From assembly GCA_024234395.1 (NCBI GenBank), contig JACKOH010000002.1, positions 1,240,001-1,304,000 on the forward strand: a stretch of DNA of 64,000 nt, written 5' to 3'. This document shows positions 1 through 8,646 of the stretch, one piece after another. Each line of letters opens with the position of its first letter. Position 1 is the stretch's first letter. Position numbers and translations under genes: made by a program. Source of the stretch: Pseudomonadales bacterium (GTDB taxonomy: Bacteria > Pseudomonadota > Gammaproteobacteria > Pseudomonadales > Pseudohongiellaceae). The notes under the pieces were generated by a model. It worked only from the letters and a program-made list of their open reading frames with translations, did not search any database and was not told the origin of the DNA.

Positions 1-89
1 CATCTGAGCTGTATCGATCAGTTTCCACCTCGGCAGCGACCGACAATGCGCTTGCAAACCCGCTCCGGCTCACTTATCGTCGCCGGGCT

Positions 90-1175
90 ATGTTTTCGCT
101 GACCGACATCGCGATACTGCTCGCCCTTTCACAGCTGGTTACCATCAGTCTGTCCTTCGCTTTTTTTAATCCCGGCTTCGAAGGCAGACTGATCAGTTTC
201 CTGAGCTTCTGTCTCGGCTGCCTGGTGCTGGGTGACTTTTCCCGGGTCGCTGACAGCACACTGTTCAGCTACCTGCTGTTCAGGCTTGGCACACTGACTC
301 CTTTCATCCTCTGGTACCTGGCGTTCCGGTTGTTTACCGACAATGAAAAACTGATCCGACCGGTCTGGATTCCGGTCCTGTATTTTGTCCTCGCCCGGGC
401 CATCGGTGTGCCTCTCTACAGTGCCACACTGACCAACAGCACGCTCTACTTCATGCTGATCTACGTGATTCCGCAGCTGATCATGGTCAGTTATTCCTGC
501 CTGGCTATCTGGCGGGCAATTCAGGGTTACCGGGCCGACCTGGTGGAGGAGCGGCGGCGCTTCCGGGTAATCTTCGTAATCAGCGTCGGGGTGTTTCTGG
601 CGATCAGGGCGCTGAACGGTTTTTTCACCTTTGCCGACCCATTCCTGGACAATTTCAGCCTGTTCAGCAGGACTCCCGTTCCACCTTACGTGTTTCCCAT
701 CTACGTATTTCTGATCGGACTGGTATTCAATCTTTCGGTATTCAGGGTCAGTGACCGCACCCTGGAACTGCTCACCGACCTGGCACCGGTTTCCCGACCG
801 CAACCCAGTCCACCGCATGAGCCTGAGCCGGGGCCGAATCACAAGCTGATGACCCGGTTGCTGGAGACCGTGGTCGAACAACGTCTGTACAGTCAGCACG
901 GGCTCACTATCACCTCCCTGGCGGAAGCGCTTGGGGTTCAGGAATACCGGCTGCGAAAGTTGATCAACAGGGAGTTGAATTTCAAGAATTTCAACCAGTT
1001 TCTAAACAGTTACCGGTTGACCGAAGCCAGTTCCCGGCTGGCTGCGGAAACCACTTCCATTTCCACTATCGCCCTGGACGTCGGATTTGTCTCACTGTCC
1101 TCGTTCAATACTGCGTTCAAAACCCGCTTCGGCATGACCCCGACCGAGTATCGAACCCGCCATCGCTCCGACTGA
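90..1175 (+). CDS. Membrane-anchored AraC-family transcriptional regulator
   Basis: 361 residues. The first ~230 residues are a bundle of hydrophobic helices (about seven candidate membrane segments, starting near residue 5), followed by a Pro/Glu-rich linker (~235-250) and a C-terminal AraC-type double helix-turn-helix (~265-358) with the typical second-helix pattern DVGFVSLSSFNTAFK. Proteins of this architecture are inner-membrane regulators that sense a signal through the membrane part and bind DNA in the cytoplasm; the ligand is unknown. The reading frame stays open from the ATG at 90 back to the left window edge, so an upstream start cannot be excluded, but the membrane domain beginning directly at this Met supports it. 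The stop codon sits at the edge of a MITE fragment. Convergent with madLM, so it is not obviously their regulator. Confidence 0.85.
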   Translation: MFSLTDIAILLALSQLVTISLSFAFFNPGFEGRLISFLSFCLGCLVLGDFSRVADSTLFSYLLFRLGTLTPFILWYLAFRLFTDNEKLIRPVWIPVLYFVLARAIGVPLYSATLTNSTLYFMLIYVIPQLIMVSYSCLAIWRAIQGYRADLVEERRRFRVIFVISVGVFLAIRALNGFFTFADPFLDNFSLFSRTPVPPYVFPIYVFLIGLVFNLSVFRVSDRTLELLTDLAPVSRPQPSPPHEPEPGPNHKLMTRLLETVVEQRLYSQHGLTITSLAEALGVQEYRLRKLINRELNFKNFNQFLNSYRLTEASSRLAAETTSISTIALDVGFVSLSSFNTAFKTRFGMTPTEYRTRHRSD

Positions 1176-1240
1176 TCGCGCCTCACTACAGCGCTTTATG
1201 CAGGCTCTGAAATACAACGAATTAACCGGACAGGACACTA
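1174..1240 (+). repeat. MITE fragment (copy 1, right end)
   Basis: The 65 bases from 1174 to 1238 match the right end of the 264-bp element seen at 12317-12580 and 34126-34389, ending in the shared terminal sequence CCGGACAGGACAC followed by TA. The left ~200 bases are missing. It lies exactly between the convergent stops of the AraC-type gene and madM; the TA after the element forms part of the madM stop codon on the minus strand. Confidence 0.85.
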
Positions 1241-1996
1241 GAACAGGGCGTTGACGGTGAGGAACAATAACGACGGTCCCAGCAGGCAGCCGACACCAGT
1301 GTAAAAAGTGGCGGTCATGGCACCGTAGGGAACCAGTTTCGGATCGGTTGCGGCGAGACCGCCTGCCACGCCGCTGGTAGTACCCATCAGGCCACCGAAT
1401 ACCATCGCGGACTGGGGGTTATCGAGACCAATGGAGCGGGCCACCAGGGGGGTGCCGATCATTACCAGGATCGATTTGACCAGACCCGCCGCCACACTCA
1501 GAGCGATCAGCTCTGAGCTGGCACCGATTGCCGCACCGGTTACCGGTCCTACGATATAGGTTACCGCACCGGCACCGATGGTGGTGATCGCGACCGGATC
1601 CGTATAGCCGAACAGGACTGCCACCAGTCCGCCGATAACGAAGGACACTATGACCCCGGCGAAGATGGAGATGATTCCGGCCAGGCCCGCTTTCTTCAAT
1701 TCGCTGAGCTGGACACCGAACGCAGTGGCGACGATGGCAAAATCGCGAAACATACCGCCGCCCATGATCCCGACTCCGGACAGGAAGGCGATATCGGCCA
1801 CGCCGGTGCCGCCACCGGTAATCAGTCCCCCGACATAGGCGGCTACCAGACCCAGGGTAATGGCGATGGCTGAACCGTGGATCCGTCCCGCAGTGAGACG
1901 GTCGGAAAGCAGATAGGAAAACCACACAGTCAGGCCGACTACCGCGAACGCGACTACCAGCCCGTTGCGAACGAAGGTTGCTTCCAGGACTTCCAT
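1238..1996 (-). CDS. madM: Malonate transporter, MadM subunit
   Basis: 252 residues, the usual size for MadM, and almost entirely made of hydrophobic helices with Gly-rich turns (for example GGGTGVADIAFLSGVGIMGG near residue 60). MadL and MadM together form a sodium- or proton-coupled malonate uptake system in the inner membrane. The start codon overlaps the madL stop (TGATG), implying translational coupling. No malonate decarboxylase genes (mdc/mad) lie next to it in this window, so malonate use depends on genes elsewhere. Family call rests on the recognisable pair of a ~130-aa and a ~250-aa membrane subunit with these sequence patterns; the stop codon TAG is partly built from the TA target of a MITE fragment. 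Confidence 0.85.
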   Translation of the reverse strand: MEVLEATFVRNGLVVAFAVVGLTVWFSYLLSDRLTAGRIHGSAIAITLGLVAAYVGGLITGGGTGVADIAFLSGVGIMGGGMFRDFAIVATAFGVQLSELKKAGLAGIISIFAGVIVSFVIGGLVAVLFGYTDPVAITTIGAGAVTYIVGPVTGAAIGASSELIALSVAAGLVKSILVMIGTPLVARSIGLDNPQSAMVFGGLMGTTSGVAGGLAATDPKLVPYGAMTATFYTGVGCLLGPSLLFLTVNALF

Positions 1997-2388
1997 CAGT
2001 GGGCACCTCCGTCCTGATCATTGAGCCTGCTGCGCTGGGAGCCGATGCGGCTCAATACCGGTACCAGCGCAAAACTGACTACCACCGCGGCGACTCCGGC
2101 GACCAGCGCCAGCAGACCGCCATCGACGGCGGCGACTACATTCTGGCGCGCCGCCATCGCTACCACGATAGGAATATACATGGCGCTCCAGAACTTGATA
2201 CCGTCCCCTGCCAGGCCCTCCACCATCGGTTTCAGGCGCTGCGTATTGCAGGCCAGCACCAGAAGCAGCATGGCGATACCAACGCCACCGACATTGGCTT
2301 CAACGCCGATCAGTATGCCCAGGTATTCGCCTACCAGCATGCCTGCCACCAGACAGACGGAAAGCAGCGCAACGCCGTAAATGATCAT
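1996..2388 (-). CDS. madL: Malonate transporter, MadL subunit
   Basis: 130 residues with about four membrane segments; the opening MIIYGVALLSVCLVAGMLVG and the NVGGVGIAMLLL stretch are typical of MadL. First gene of the two-gene madLM unit. A good ribosome binding site (GAGGAAA on the minus strand) lies 5-6 bases before the ATG. Together with MadM it would import malonate across the inner membrane. The C-terminus after the last helix is short, charged and cytoplasmic (about residues 113-130). Confidence 0.85.
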   Translation of the reverse strand: MIIYGVALLSVCLVAGMLVGEYLGILIGVEANVGGVGIAMLLLVLACNTQRLKPMVEGLAGDGIKFWSAMYIPIVVAMAARQNVVAAVDGGLLALVAGVAAVVVSFALVPVLSRIGSQRSRLNDQDGGAH

Positions 2389-2486
2389 GTGATTTCCTCT
2401 TTTTTATCAGGATCTTGAGTGCCGACTCGGAACGCCGTGCGGGTGTCGTTCAGAGGGCTGAACCCCTTGTTCTCGGGACTGCCGCG

Positions 2487-2515
2487 ATGATATGACGGAC
2501 TTCCGTTTTAAGCAA
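2487..2515 (-). promoter_or_regulatory. Candidate sigma-70 promoter for madLM
   Basis: On the minus strand TTGCTT and TATCAT are separated by 17 bases, about 100 bases upstream of the madL ATG. The rest of the 2389-2705 gap holds the madL leader and the 5' region of the divergent dehydrogenase gene, where I see only an imperfect TTGACT at about 2587 without a well-spaced -10. Confidence 0.4.
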
Positions 2516-2705
2516 TTTGCATCAACGTCGCTCCATTTGTCGCAAATCCCGGTTTTTCCTTCTTTCCGAACATCCGGTCGGTTTGACTTCCCGGGTTGCT
2601 TTATAGGTTAATTACGCACCCGGCGCGGCTCCGGCAGGGACCGTAATGAGCCGGCCGGTCACCCGGAAACCGATCGAACTGAACTGATACAGTGGGGGAT
2701 TCACC

Positions 2706-4352
2706 TTGAAATTAGCAATTCGACACGCCGGCGGTCTGTTTGCCGCTTTCACCCTAACATTCCTCTCAGGCCTGACCACCGCGCAGAGCGTAACCACCGA
2801 AATTCTGGAGAATGCCCAGGATTATTCCGACCGCTGGGTCACTTATGGACGAAACTACGGCGCCTGGCGATTCGTACCAGACGACCAGATCAATCGAGAG
2901 TCGGTCGCCAACCTGCGTCCGGTCTGGATCAAGCAGAATGGTGTCACCGGCGGCGCCTTCGAAGTCACGGCACTGGTCAACGACGGCCGCATGTACCTGA
3001 CCACCGCAAACAGTCACCTGATCGTAGTGGACCCGTTGACCGGAGCCGAACTGTGGCGCTACGACCATGATTTTGAAAACGTGGATCTGTGCTGTGGCCC
3101 CCATAACCGCGGCGTTGCGCTGTTCGAAGACACGGTGTTCTGGGGAACGCTGGATGCACACCTGATGGCCTTCGATGCCGAGACCGGCATCCAGTTGTGG
3201 GATGTGGAAGTGGGTGATCACCGCGAGTCCTTTTCCATTACCGGTGCGCCGCTGGTCGTCAAGGACATGGTACTGATCGGTGTCGGTGGCGGTGAATTCG
3301 GAATCCGTGGCTACATCGACGCCTACGATGTTCACACCGGAGAAAGGCGCTGGCGGTTTTATACGGTGCCCGGGCCCGGCGAAGCGGGTAACGAGACCTG
3401 GCAGGGGGACTCCTGGCTTACCGGTGGCGCGCCTACCTGGGTGACCGGTACCTACGACCCGGAAACCGACTGGGTATTCTGGGGAACCGGCAATCCGTGG
3501 CCGGATATCAACAACAATGTTCGCACCGGGGACAACCTGTACTCCAATTCGGTGGTCGCCCTGGACGCCGATTCCGGTGAATTGCGCTGGTATTTCCAGA
3601 CCTCACCCCGTGACGAATTCGATCATGATTCCACCAGTGAGCCGATGGTGATCGACGAGATGATCAATGGCGAGATGCGCAAGCTGATTATTCAGGTGGC
3701 CCGCAATGGCCATGTCTATGCCCTTGATCGTGAAACCGGCGATTTTATTTACGCAGCCGAATACACCCGGGTCAACTGGGCAGACCGTGACGAGAGTGGC
3801 AAACCGATTCTGAAAGAGGAACTTTACGATCCGGCTGGCACTGTCATTTATCCGGGCCTTTACGGTGGCAAAAACTGGCCACCGGCCTCCTACAGCCCGA
3901 ACACCCACATGCTGTACATTCCTTCCAGTGAATGGGGTACCACCTTCATTCGCCGGGAAGGAGAAGGGCGACCTGGCACCATGGACCTGGGCGGCATCCC
4001 CAGGTTTGAACCCCAGGGCACCGGACACGTGGTTGCCTACAATATCCGTAGTGGCGAGATAGAGTGGCAGCACGAATTACCCGGATCCTTCAACTGGGCC
4101 GGTACCCTGGCCACCGGCGGCGGCCTGGTGTTCGCCGGCGGCGCCGACGGGTACCTGCGGGCTTTCAATGATGAAACCGGTGAAGTGCTCTGGCAATTCC
4201 AGACCGGCAGTGGCGTTTACGCACCGCCCACCAGTTTTACCATCGATGGCAGACAGTACATCGGCATTGCCTCGGGAACGCGGAATCCGGTTACCCGGGA
4301 TGGCGTCGCCACCGGGATTGCCACCGGCAATTACATCCTCTTCGGCCTCTAG
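2706..4352 (+). CDS. PQQ-dependent alcohol dehydrogenase, periplasmic
   Basis: 548 residues with a TTG start, a GGGGGA ribosome site 8 bases upstream and a Sec signal peptide (about residues 1-27, ending TTAQS). The rest is an eight-bladed quinoprotein propeller: repeated Trp-docking motifs such as TGAELWRYD and TGEVLWQFQTG, the adjacent Cys pair at about 129-130 that forms the vicinal disulfide of quinoprotein dehydrogenases, a WGTGNPWPD segment and the acidic DEFDHD segment (~303-308) where the catalytic Asp is expected. It would oxidise an alcohol in the periplasm with PQQ; whether metal is calcium or a lanthanide is not decided, because the residue two after the catalytic Asp cannot be aligned safely by eye. 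The cytochrome gene 40 bases downstream is its likely electron acceptor. It lacks a fused cytochrome domain. Confidence 0.9.
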   Translation: MKLAIRHAGGLFAAFTLTFLSGLTTAQSVTTEILENAQDYSDRWVTYGRNYGAWRFVPDDQINRESVANLRPVWIKQNGVTGGAFEVTALVNDGRMYLTTANSHLIVVDPLTGAELWRYDHDFENVDLCCGPHNRGVALFEDTVFWGTLDAHLMAFDAETGIQLWDVEVGDHRESFSITGAPLVVKDMVLIGVGGGEFGIRGYIDAYDVHTGERRWRFYTVPGPGEAGNETWQGDSWLTGGAPTWVTGTYDPETDWVFWGTGNPWPDINNNVRTGDNLYSNSVVALDADSGELRWYFQTSPRDEFDHDSTSEPMVIDEMINGEMRKLIIQVARNGHVYALDRETGDFIYAAEYTRVNWADRDESGKPILKEELYDPAGTVIYPGLYGGKNWPPASYSPNTHMLYIPSSEWGTTFIRREGEGRPGTMDLGGIPRFEPQGTGHVVAYNIRSGEIEWQHELPGSFNWAGTLATGGGLVFAGGADGYLRAFNDETGEVLWQFQTGSGVYAPPTSFTIDGRQYIGIASGTRNPVTRDGVATGIATGNYILFGL

Positions 4353-4392
4353 CAGTCGGCCTCCAAAAAACCTGAAGAGGGAAGAGAGAGTT

Positions 4393-5163
4393 ATGAAAGC
4401 AGTAAGATTATTGCCGGTTCTGTTGGCACTGACCGCGAGTCTTCCGGCAGCTGTTGTCTGGGCGGGGGTGGGCGAGGGCCAGGAGCTTTACGATGCCTAT
4501 TGCCAGCTCTGCCACGGTGGCCTGGGTGAAGGTCTGACCATGGGCAAGCCGCTCACAGACAGCAGTGCCAGGAACCTGGCCGACCAGGAGTTGATCGCCG
4601 TAATCACCAATGGTCGCTCCGGCACCGGCATGGCAGCGTGGGGGTCGTCACTGAGTGAAACCGAGATTCTCGATGTCGCCGGCTATATTCGCGTGTTGCA
4701 GGGAGGCACCGGTCTCAGCGGGATCGACAGTGCGTCGGTCGCCAGCAACGATCCCGAGGTGCTGGCAGGAGAACAGCTGTTCAATGGTGAGGCGGCTTGT
4801 GCCACGTGTCACAGTTACAGGGAGCAGGGTGGTTCGGTCGGCCCGGCCCTGGACGGAATTACCTCCCGTCTCGATAACGATGGGCTTTTGCAGGCACTGA
4901 GCGAGCCATCGGCCTCCATTGTCGACGGCTACCAGGCCAAGATCGTTGTGCAGCAGGATGGCACAGAAATACGCGGTCGCTATCGCAATGATTCTGATCT
5001 TGCGGTGCAGATTCAGAGTGCCGACGGTCGGCGCTGGGTCACCTATTTCAAGGCGCGTGTCGCTTCGGTTTCCGATGCCGAGGAATCGCTGATGCCGGCG
5101 ACTTTCAATGGGCTGGATGCAGCTCAGCAGCAGAGTCTGCTGGCCTTTCTCAAGTCCCTCTAG
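4393..5163 (+). CDS. Di-heme c-type cytochrome, partner of the dehydrogenase
   Basis: 256 residues from the ATG at 4393, chosen because a purine-rich GAGAGAG site precedes it and a clean signal peptide follows (residues 1-24). There are two heme-binding CxxCH motifs, at about 37-41 (CQLCH) and 136-140 (CATCH). The second domain, with GPALDGI and the pattern KIVVQQDGTEIRGRY, resembles the CxxCH-type heme-binding domain found fused to quinoprotein and sorbosone dehydrogenases. It lies 40 bases behind the PQQ dehydrogenase and is most likely co-transcribed, taking electrons from it in the periplasm and passing them to the respiratory chain. Confidence 0.88.
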   Translation: MKAVRLLPVLLALTASLPAAVVWAGVGEGQELYDAYCQLCHGGLGEGLTMGKPLTDSSARNLADQELIAVITNGRSGTGMAAWGSSLSETEILDVAGYIRVLQGGTGLSGIDSASVASNDPEVLAGEQLFNGEAACATCHSYREQGGSVGPALDGITSRLDNDGLLQALSEPSASIVDGYQAKIVVQQDGTEIRGRYRNDSDLAVQIQSADGRRWVTYFKARVASVSDAEESLMPATFNGLDAAQQQSLLAFLKSL

Positions 5164-5180
5164 GTTCACTTTCTGCTGGA

Positions 5181-5209
5181 GACAGGCTGTCGCTCTGCGG
5201 CGGCCTGTC
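5181..5209 (+). terminator. Hairpin after the cytochrome gene
   Basis: GACAGGC at 5181 pairs with GCCTGTC at 5203, 18 bases after the stop codon. No T-tract follows, so it may be a 3'-end stabilising hairpin or a weak terminator. Confidence 0.45.
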
Positions 5210-5247
5210 AATGCCTTTATATGAAATGGGGTTCAGTGGGTGGGGAC

Positions 5248-5397
5248 GTGAGCAGTCACTGTCATTGAGGATCGCAAACGCACGTCCATGTGCACGCCCG
5301 CCAGGGAGGGTGGAAGTGCGGAGAACGCAGTAGCAGTTATTCCACCTCGTTATCGACGTCCCTGTCTCGAACGACCTAAGTGACAGTGACTGCTCAC
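5248..5397. repeat. 150-bp palindromic element with 17-bp perfect terminal inverted repeats
   Basis: GTGAGCAGTCACTGTCA at 5248-5264 is the exact reverse complement of 5381-5397. The interior (~115 bases) has no coding frame I trust. It fills most of the 5164-5543 gap between the cytochrome gene and the DUF3667 gene. It resembles a small non-autonomous element or a large hairpin RNA; no second copy was seen in the window. Confidence 0.55.
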
Positions 5398-5543
5398 CTT
5401 CTTCCAGCATTGGTGAACACTTCAACCCTAGACATTGCTTTTCTCATGTCTGATTTGACGTTCAGATTCACATTGGCAATGAGTATTGCAGTCAGAGAAT
5501 TCATGTAGAGGTCGAAGCAGCTGCAGAATCTTTAAGGGGCACC

Positions 5544-6530
5544 CTAATAGACAAAAAACCCGATCAGGCTGAACAGCAGGATCCCGGTCAGCAGCACGAT
5601 ACCGTAGGTCAGGCTTATGCTGACGAACTTGAGTCCGGTCAGCAGGTACCCCTGGCCAAAAAACTGCCGCAGGCTCAGGTAGAGGTAGGCGACGGTCCAC
5701 AGATTCAGCAGGATTCTCAGAAACCCGGCAATGGCGGGCAGAATACCGAAGTCGAGCCAGATTATCAGGTCCAGTAAAAACACCAGAATGAAGGTCAGAA
5801 ACAGGAAGCTGTGGTTCTGGATACTCAGCAGCAGGTGTTCAATATAGTAGCGACCTGATCTGATGTAGACAATTTTCTGAATCAGGGCCAGCACCGGCAT
5901 CATCACCAGTAGCAGGACCGGTAGGTATTCCAGCAACTGGTCTACGAAATCGAGTGGGTCCTCACGGATGGCGGTAAAATTTCTGATCGCCCGATCCTGT
6001 AGCAGTGCGACGAATTTCCGATTGTTTTCTGCTGAGAGAAAGGGAATCTGCAGACGGTCTGCCAGTTTCTGTAATTCCGTTCTAAATTCCACCAGCTCGT
6101 CTTCACCGAGCGTCTCGTCACTGACATCCTGCCCGGCAACAACCGGTTCACTGTCAATGTCGATTCCGATCGAATCGAGAAACATTTCGACAGAGACTGC
6201 GAACAGGAACGCCAGCAGAAATGCGAAGAACAGGCGCAATGGCGGTAGGTAGCGGATACGTCGACCGGCCAGGTATTCACGGGTCAGCCAGGCGGGACGG
6301 GAAAACAGCAACCAGATACTGCGCCAGGTTCTGGATTCAAAGGCAAACAATCCTTCGAACGCTTCCAACACCAGGGTGGGAAAGAAGCCGATCACCTGTT
6401 GATTGCGTTGACCGCAGTGGTAACAGTAGTCGCCACGCAAGGGCGTGGCGCAATTCCGGCAGGTTTCGAAGTCAGCACTGGAACCGGCGCAAGTCGCTGG
6501 ATCCGGGTTCTGGAGATCACTTTCAGCCAT
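5544..6530 (-). CDS. DUF3667-type membrane protein with N-terminal zinc ribbon
   Basis: 328 residues from the ATG at 6530; a GTG at 6569 would add 13 residues, and neither start has a clear ribosome site. Two Cys pairs (CRNC and CYHCG, roughly residues 24-40) form a zinc ribbon, followed by a conserved segment with FESRTWRSIW and REYLAGRRIRYLPPLRLFF, then about five membrane helices in the C-terminal half with a central acidic soluble loop (~residues 120-190). This matches DUF3667 proteins, which are inner-membrane proteins of unknown function. Convergent with the upstream cytochrome gene. Confidence 0.75.
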   Translation of the reverse strand: MAESDLQNPDPATCAGSSADFETCRNCATPLRGDYCYHCGQRNQQVIGFFPTLVLEAFEGLFAFESRTWRSIWLLFSRPAWLTREYLAGRRIRYLPPLRLFFAFLLAFLFAVSVEMFLDSIGIDIDSEPVVAGQDVSDETLGEDELVEFRTELQKLADRLQIPFLSAENNRKFVALLQDRAIRNFTAIREDPLDFVDQLLEYLPVLLLVMMPVLALIQKIVYIRSGRYYIEHLLLSIQNHSFLFLTFILVFLLDLIIWLDFGILPAIAGFLRILLNLWTVAYLYLSLRQFFGQGYLLTGLKFVSISLTYGIVLLTGILLFSLIGFFVY

Positions 6531-6643
6531 GTTGAAGCCCGGTGTAGCGGGAGCAGTACGGGAGGGCACAGTGTAGCGAACGGGTGAGCGGGACCGCCAG
6601 GTGAATTCCGGTTCGCCGAGGTTCGGGTTCAGGGGCAGAGAAA

Positions 6644-6690
6644 ATCTTGCCCTCCGCGAGTGAGCTTGGTGTTTTCTTGGAGGGCAAGAT
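6644..6690. repeat. 12-bp inverted repeat, hairpin
   Basis: ATCTTGCCCTCC at 6644 pairs exactly with GGAGGGCAAGAT at 6679, with a 23-base loop. It lies between the DUF3667 gene and the M48 gene, upstream of the former and downstream of the latter. On the minus strand the 3' arm is not followed by a long T-tract. Role unknown; possibly the terminator-like 3' end of the M48 transcript. Confidence 0.4.
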
Positions 6691-6808
6691 TAGTCAAGGA
6701 GCATACTGCACCGCCTGGAACGGACAACAGTGAACGAGTCACACCGCCCTATGTGGTACAGTATTCAGGAAGATACCACTATATATTGTGAAGCACAAGC
6801 CCGCCCGG

Positions 6809-7609
6809 TTAATCCGGTGCCACACAGTCCGGAACCCTGCCCTGATTTCTGGCCGCCAGCCATTGGGCTTCCGCCCGGGACAGCTGACGGTTCAGATCGG
6901 CGATCCGGGTGTCCGGAGACGGGTGGGTGGAAAGGAATTCCGGTGGCCTGGAACCCCCGTTGGCCGCCATGTTGTGCCACAGGTTGATGCTTTCCTGGGG
7001 ATCGAAGCCGGCCCGGGCCATCAGCATGATACCGATCTGATCGGCTTCGCTTTCCTGCACCCGATTGAAGGGCAGGAAGAAGCCGAGATTGGCGCCGAAA
7101 CCGATCAACTGCAGAGTCTGGTCCGAAACTCCGGCCTGTTGCGCAGCAGCCAGGCCGATATCGCGCAGTGCCGCCTGACTGGCCCGCTCATTACTGTGCC
7201 TGGCCAGTACGTGGCCGACCTCATGGGACATCACCGCTGCCAGTTGATGCTGGTTGGTAGCCACATCCAGCAATCCGGTGAAAACTCCCATTTTGCCGCC
7301 GGGCAACGCGAACGCGTTAGCCTGGTCATCCTTGAACAGAGTCACCTCCCAGGCATTGTCGCCACGCTCCTGGCTGGACAGGGCATCGACAATATAGCCG
7401 GTTACGCAGCGGACATAGGCGAGCCGGCGGGAGTCGGTCTCCACGGGCAGTTCGGCCTGCATCTGCTCGTAAGTGGAAATTCCCTGGCTTGCCATGACGT
7501 CATCGGAATAGAGCACTACCTGGCGACGGGAAGTGGGCGAGCTGGCACAACCGGCCACGAGGAGGGAGAGGAGCAGAATAGTACGGCAATCGATTAGTCG
7601 GGGCATCAT
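6809..7609 (-). CDS. M48-family metalloprotease, lipoprotein
   Basis: 266 residues. Lipobox LVAGC with Cys21 predicts an outer-membrane-facing periplasmic lipoprotein. The zinc motif HEVGH is at 129-133 and the third ligand lies in QESEAD near residue 183, so the peptidase core is complete. Size and layout fit the LoiP/YcaL/BepA-like group of small M48 proteases that take part in outer-membrane protein quality control. An aligned ATGATG pair gives two equivalent starts. There is no TPR domain, unlike BepA, so a LoiP-like role is the better guess. It appears to be a single-gene unit. Confidence 0.88.
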   Translation of the reverse strand: MMPRLIDCRTILLLSLLVAGCASSPTSRRQVVLYSDDVMASQGISTYEQMQAELPVETDSRRLAYVRCVTGYIVDALSSQERGDNAWEVTLFKDDQANAFALPGGKMGVFTGLLDVATNQHQLAAVMSHEVGHVLARHSNERASQAALRDIGLAAAQQAGVSDQTLQLIGFGANLGFFLPFNRVQESEADQIGIMLMARAGFDPQESINLWHNMAANGGSRPPEFLSTHPSPDTRIADLNRQLSRAEAQWLAARNQGRVPDCVAPD

Positions 7610-8006
7610 GTTCAGGTTCGCGTGAATTAAAGCGCAGTGGTCTCGTAATCAGCGGGCATACTCTGGTTGATGCCTGATCACGCCAGAGGTTTCCTGCCGA
7701 TCGGGTCACAGGTTCCTCAATGGTACGATCATTTCACGGCGCGTCAATTGCCGCGATTCCGACAGACCTGCCTGCGGTCACAAACCCCCTTTATAAGCCA
7801 CTCCCATGAGCCACTTCCAAGAGCCCTTTCCAAGAGCCCTTTCGGGCGGGGCGGGGCTCTCGGGCGCCGCTGAGTTGTTGTCGTGTCTGGCTGGTGCCAA
7901 GACCATTCCCTGCGCACGGCGGCTGGCCGCAGCGCCCGACAGGCTCCCGCGGAGCAGTACCATGTCCAACAGCCTGTTAATTAGAAGTTCCTCAACCAGA
8001 GGTTCC
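7610..8006. other. 397-bp intergenic region with GC-rich hairpin
   Basis: I see no gene here. A 12-base direct repeat AAGAGCCCTTTC occurs at 7819 and 7832, and AGAGCCC at 7833 pairs with GGGCTCT at 7854. The right part is the 3' flank of the exported protein gene on the minus strand and the left part is the 5' flank of the M48 gene. Confidence 0.4.
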
Positions 8007-8546
8007 CTAGAAATTACACGCGGAAGGATCTAGCTCAACTCGGGATTCAGTGCCAGCTCCATCCCGGTAAATTTCGTAGCAGCGGCCGCTGAGATCGCGC
8101 AACAGGCGCCGTGCCGGCGGGGTTGCAACGGTAACCGGAGTTCGCCTGATCACCGTGACCTGCGAGGGTGGTGGTGCATAGCTTTCAACGCGGTTTTCAT
8201 AACGACTGGAGGCGATCCCTTGGCCGATGACCGAGCCCAGCACGATACCGCCCAGCAGCGCTCCGGTATCGAAATGGTCGTGTCGGCGCCCGTAGCGGGA
8301 GCCGACGGAAAAATTCCAGTAGCTGCCCCCGCCCCAATAGGGTTGGTAGTAAGGGGCCCGGTAGCTGGAGACATGGCGTCGTGGGACATAACCGCGGGAG
8401 TAACCCCAGCCACGATGACGATCTGCCTGAAAATGCCCAAACCCGGAATTTCCGGCGTAGCCCCCCCGATGACGCCCATCGGCGCTGGCATTGGGTGATA
8501 GCACTACCAGACTCATGATACCGGCAACAATCAGCAGTGACTTCAT
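8007..8546 (-). CDS. Small exported Tyr/Gly/Arg-rich protein of unknown function
   Basis: 179 residues with a signal peptide (about 1-22, ending NASA). The middle is rich in Tyr, Gly, Arg and His (residues 25-90), followed by a glycine-zipper-like hydrophobic stretch with LLGGIVLGSVIGQG (~96-109) and a C-terminal part with two Cys (RCYEIY and the near-terminal ACNF) that could form a disulfide. A good AGGAG site lies on the minus strand before the ATG. I do not recognise a characterised family; such proteins are usually periplasmic or outer-membrane associated. Confidence 0.7.
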   Translation of the reverse strand: MKSLLIVAGIMSLVVLSPNASADGRHRGGYAGNSGFGHFQADRHRGWGYSRGYVPRRHVSSYRAPYYQPYWGGGSYWNFSVGSRYGRRHDHFDTGALLGGIVLGSVIGQGIASSRYENRVESYAPPPSQVTVIRRTPVTVATPPARRLLRDLSGRCYEIYRDGAGTESRVELDPSACNF

Positions 8547-8646
8547 AACCTGCTCCTTTCAATTCTGTTTCGAGGTCGAATTTTTAAGACCTCTTCCATC
8601 GTCGCCCAGTTTACCGACTCAGCATGAACTCAACCTGAACGGGGTT

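Noticed and set aside
1..89. Upstream extension of the AraC-type gene
   Set aside because: The frame is open to the window edge, but the added residues are hydrophilic and the membrane domain starts at the ATG at 90; left as a remark only.
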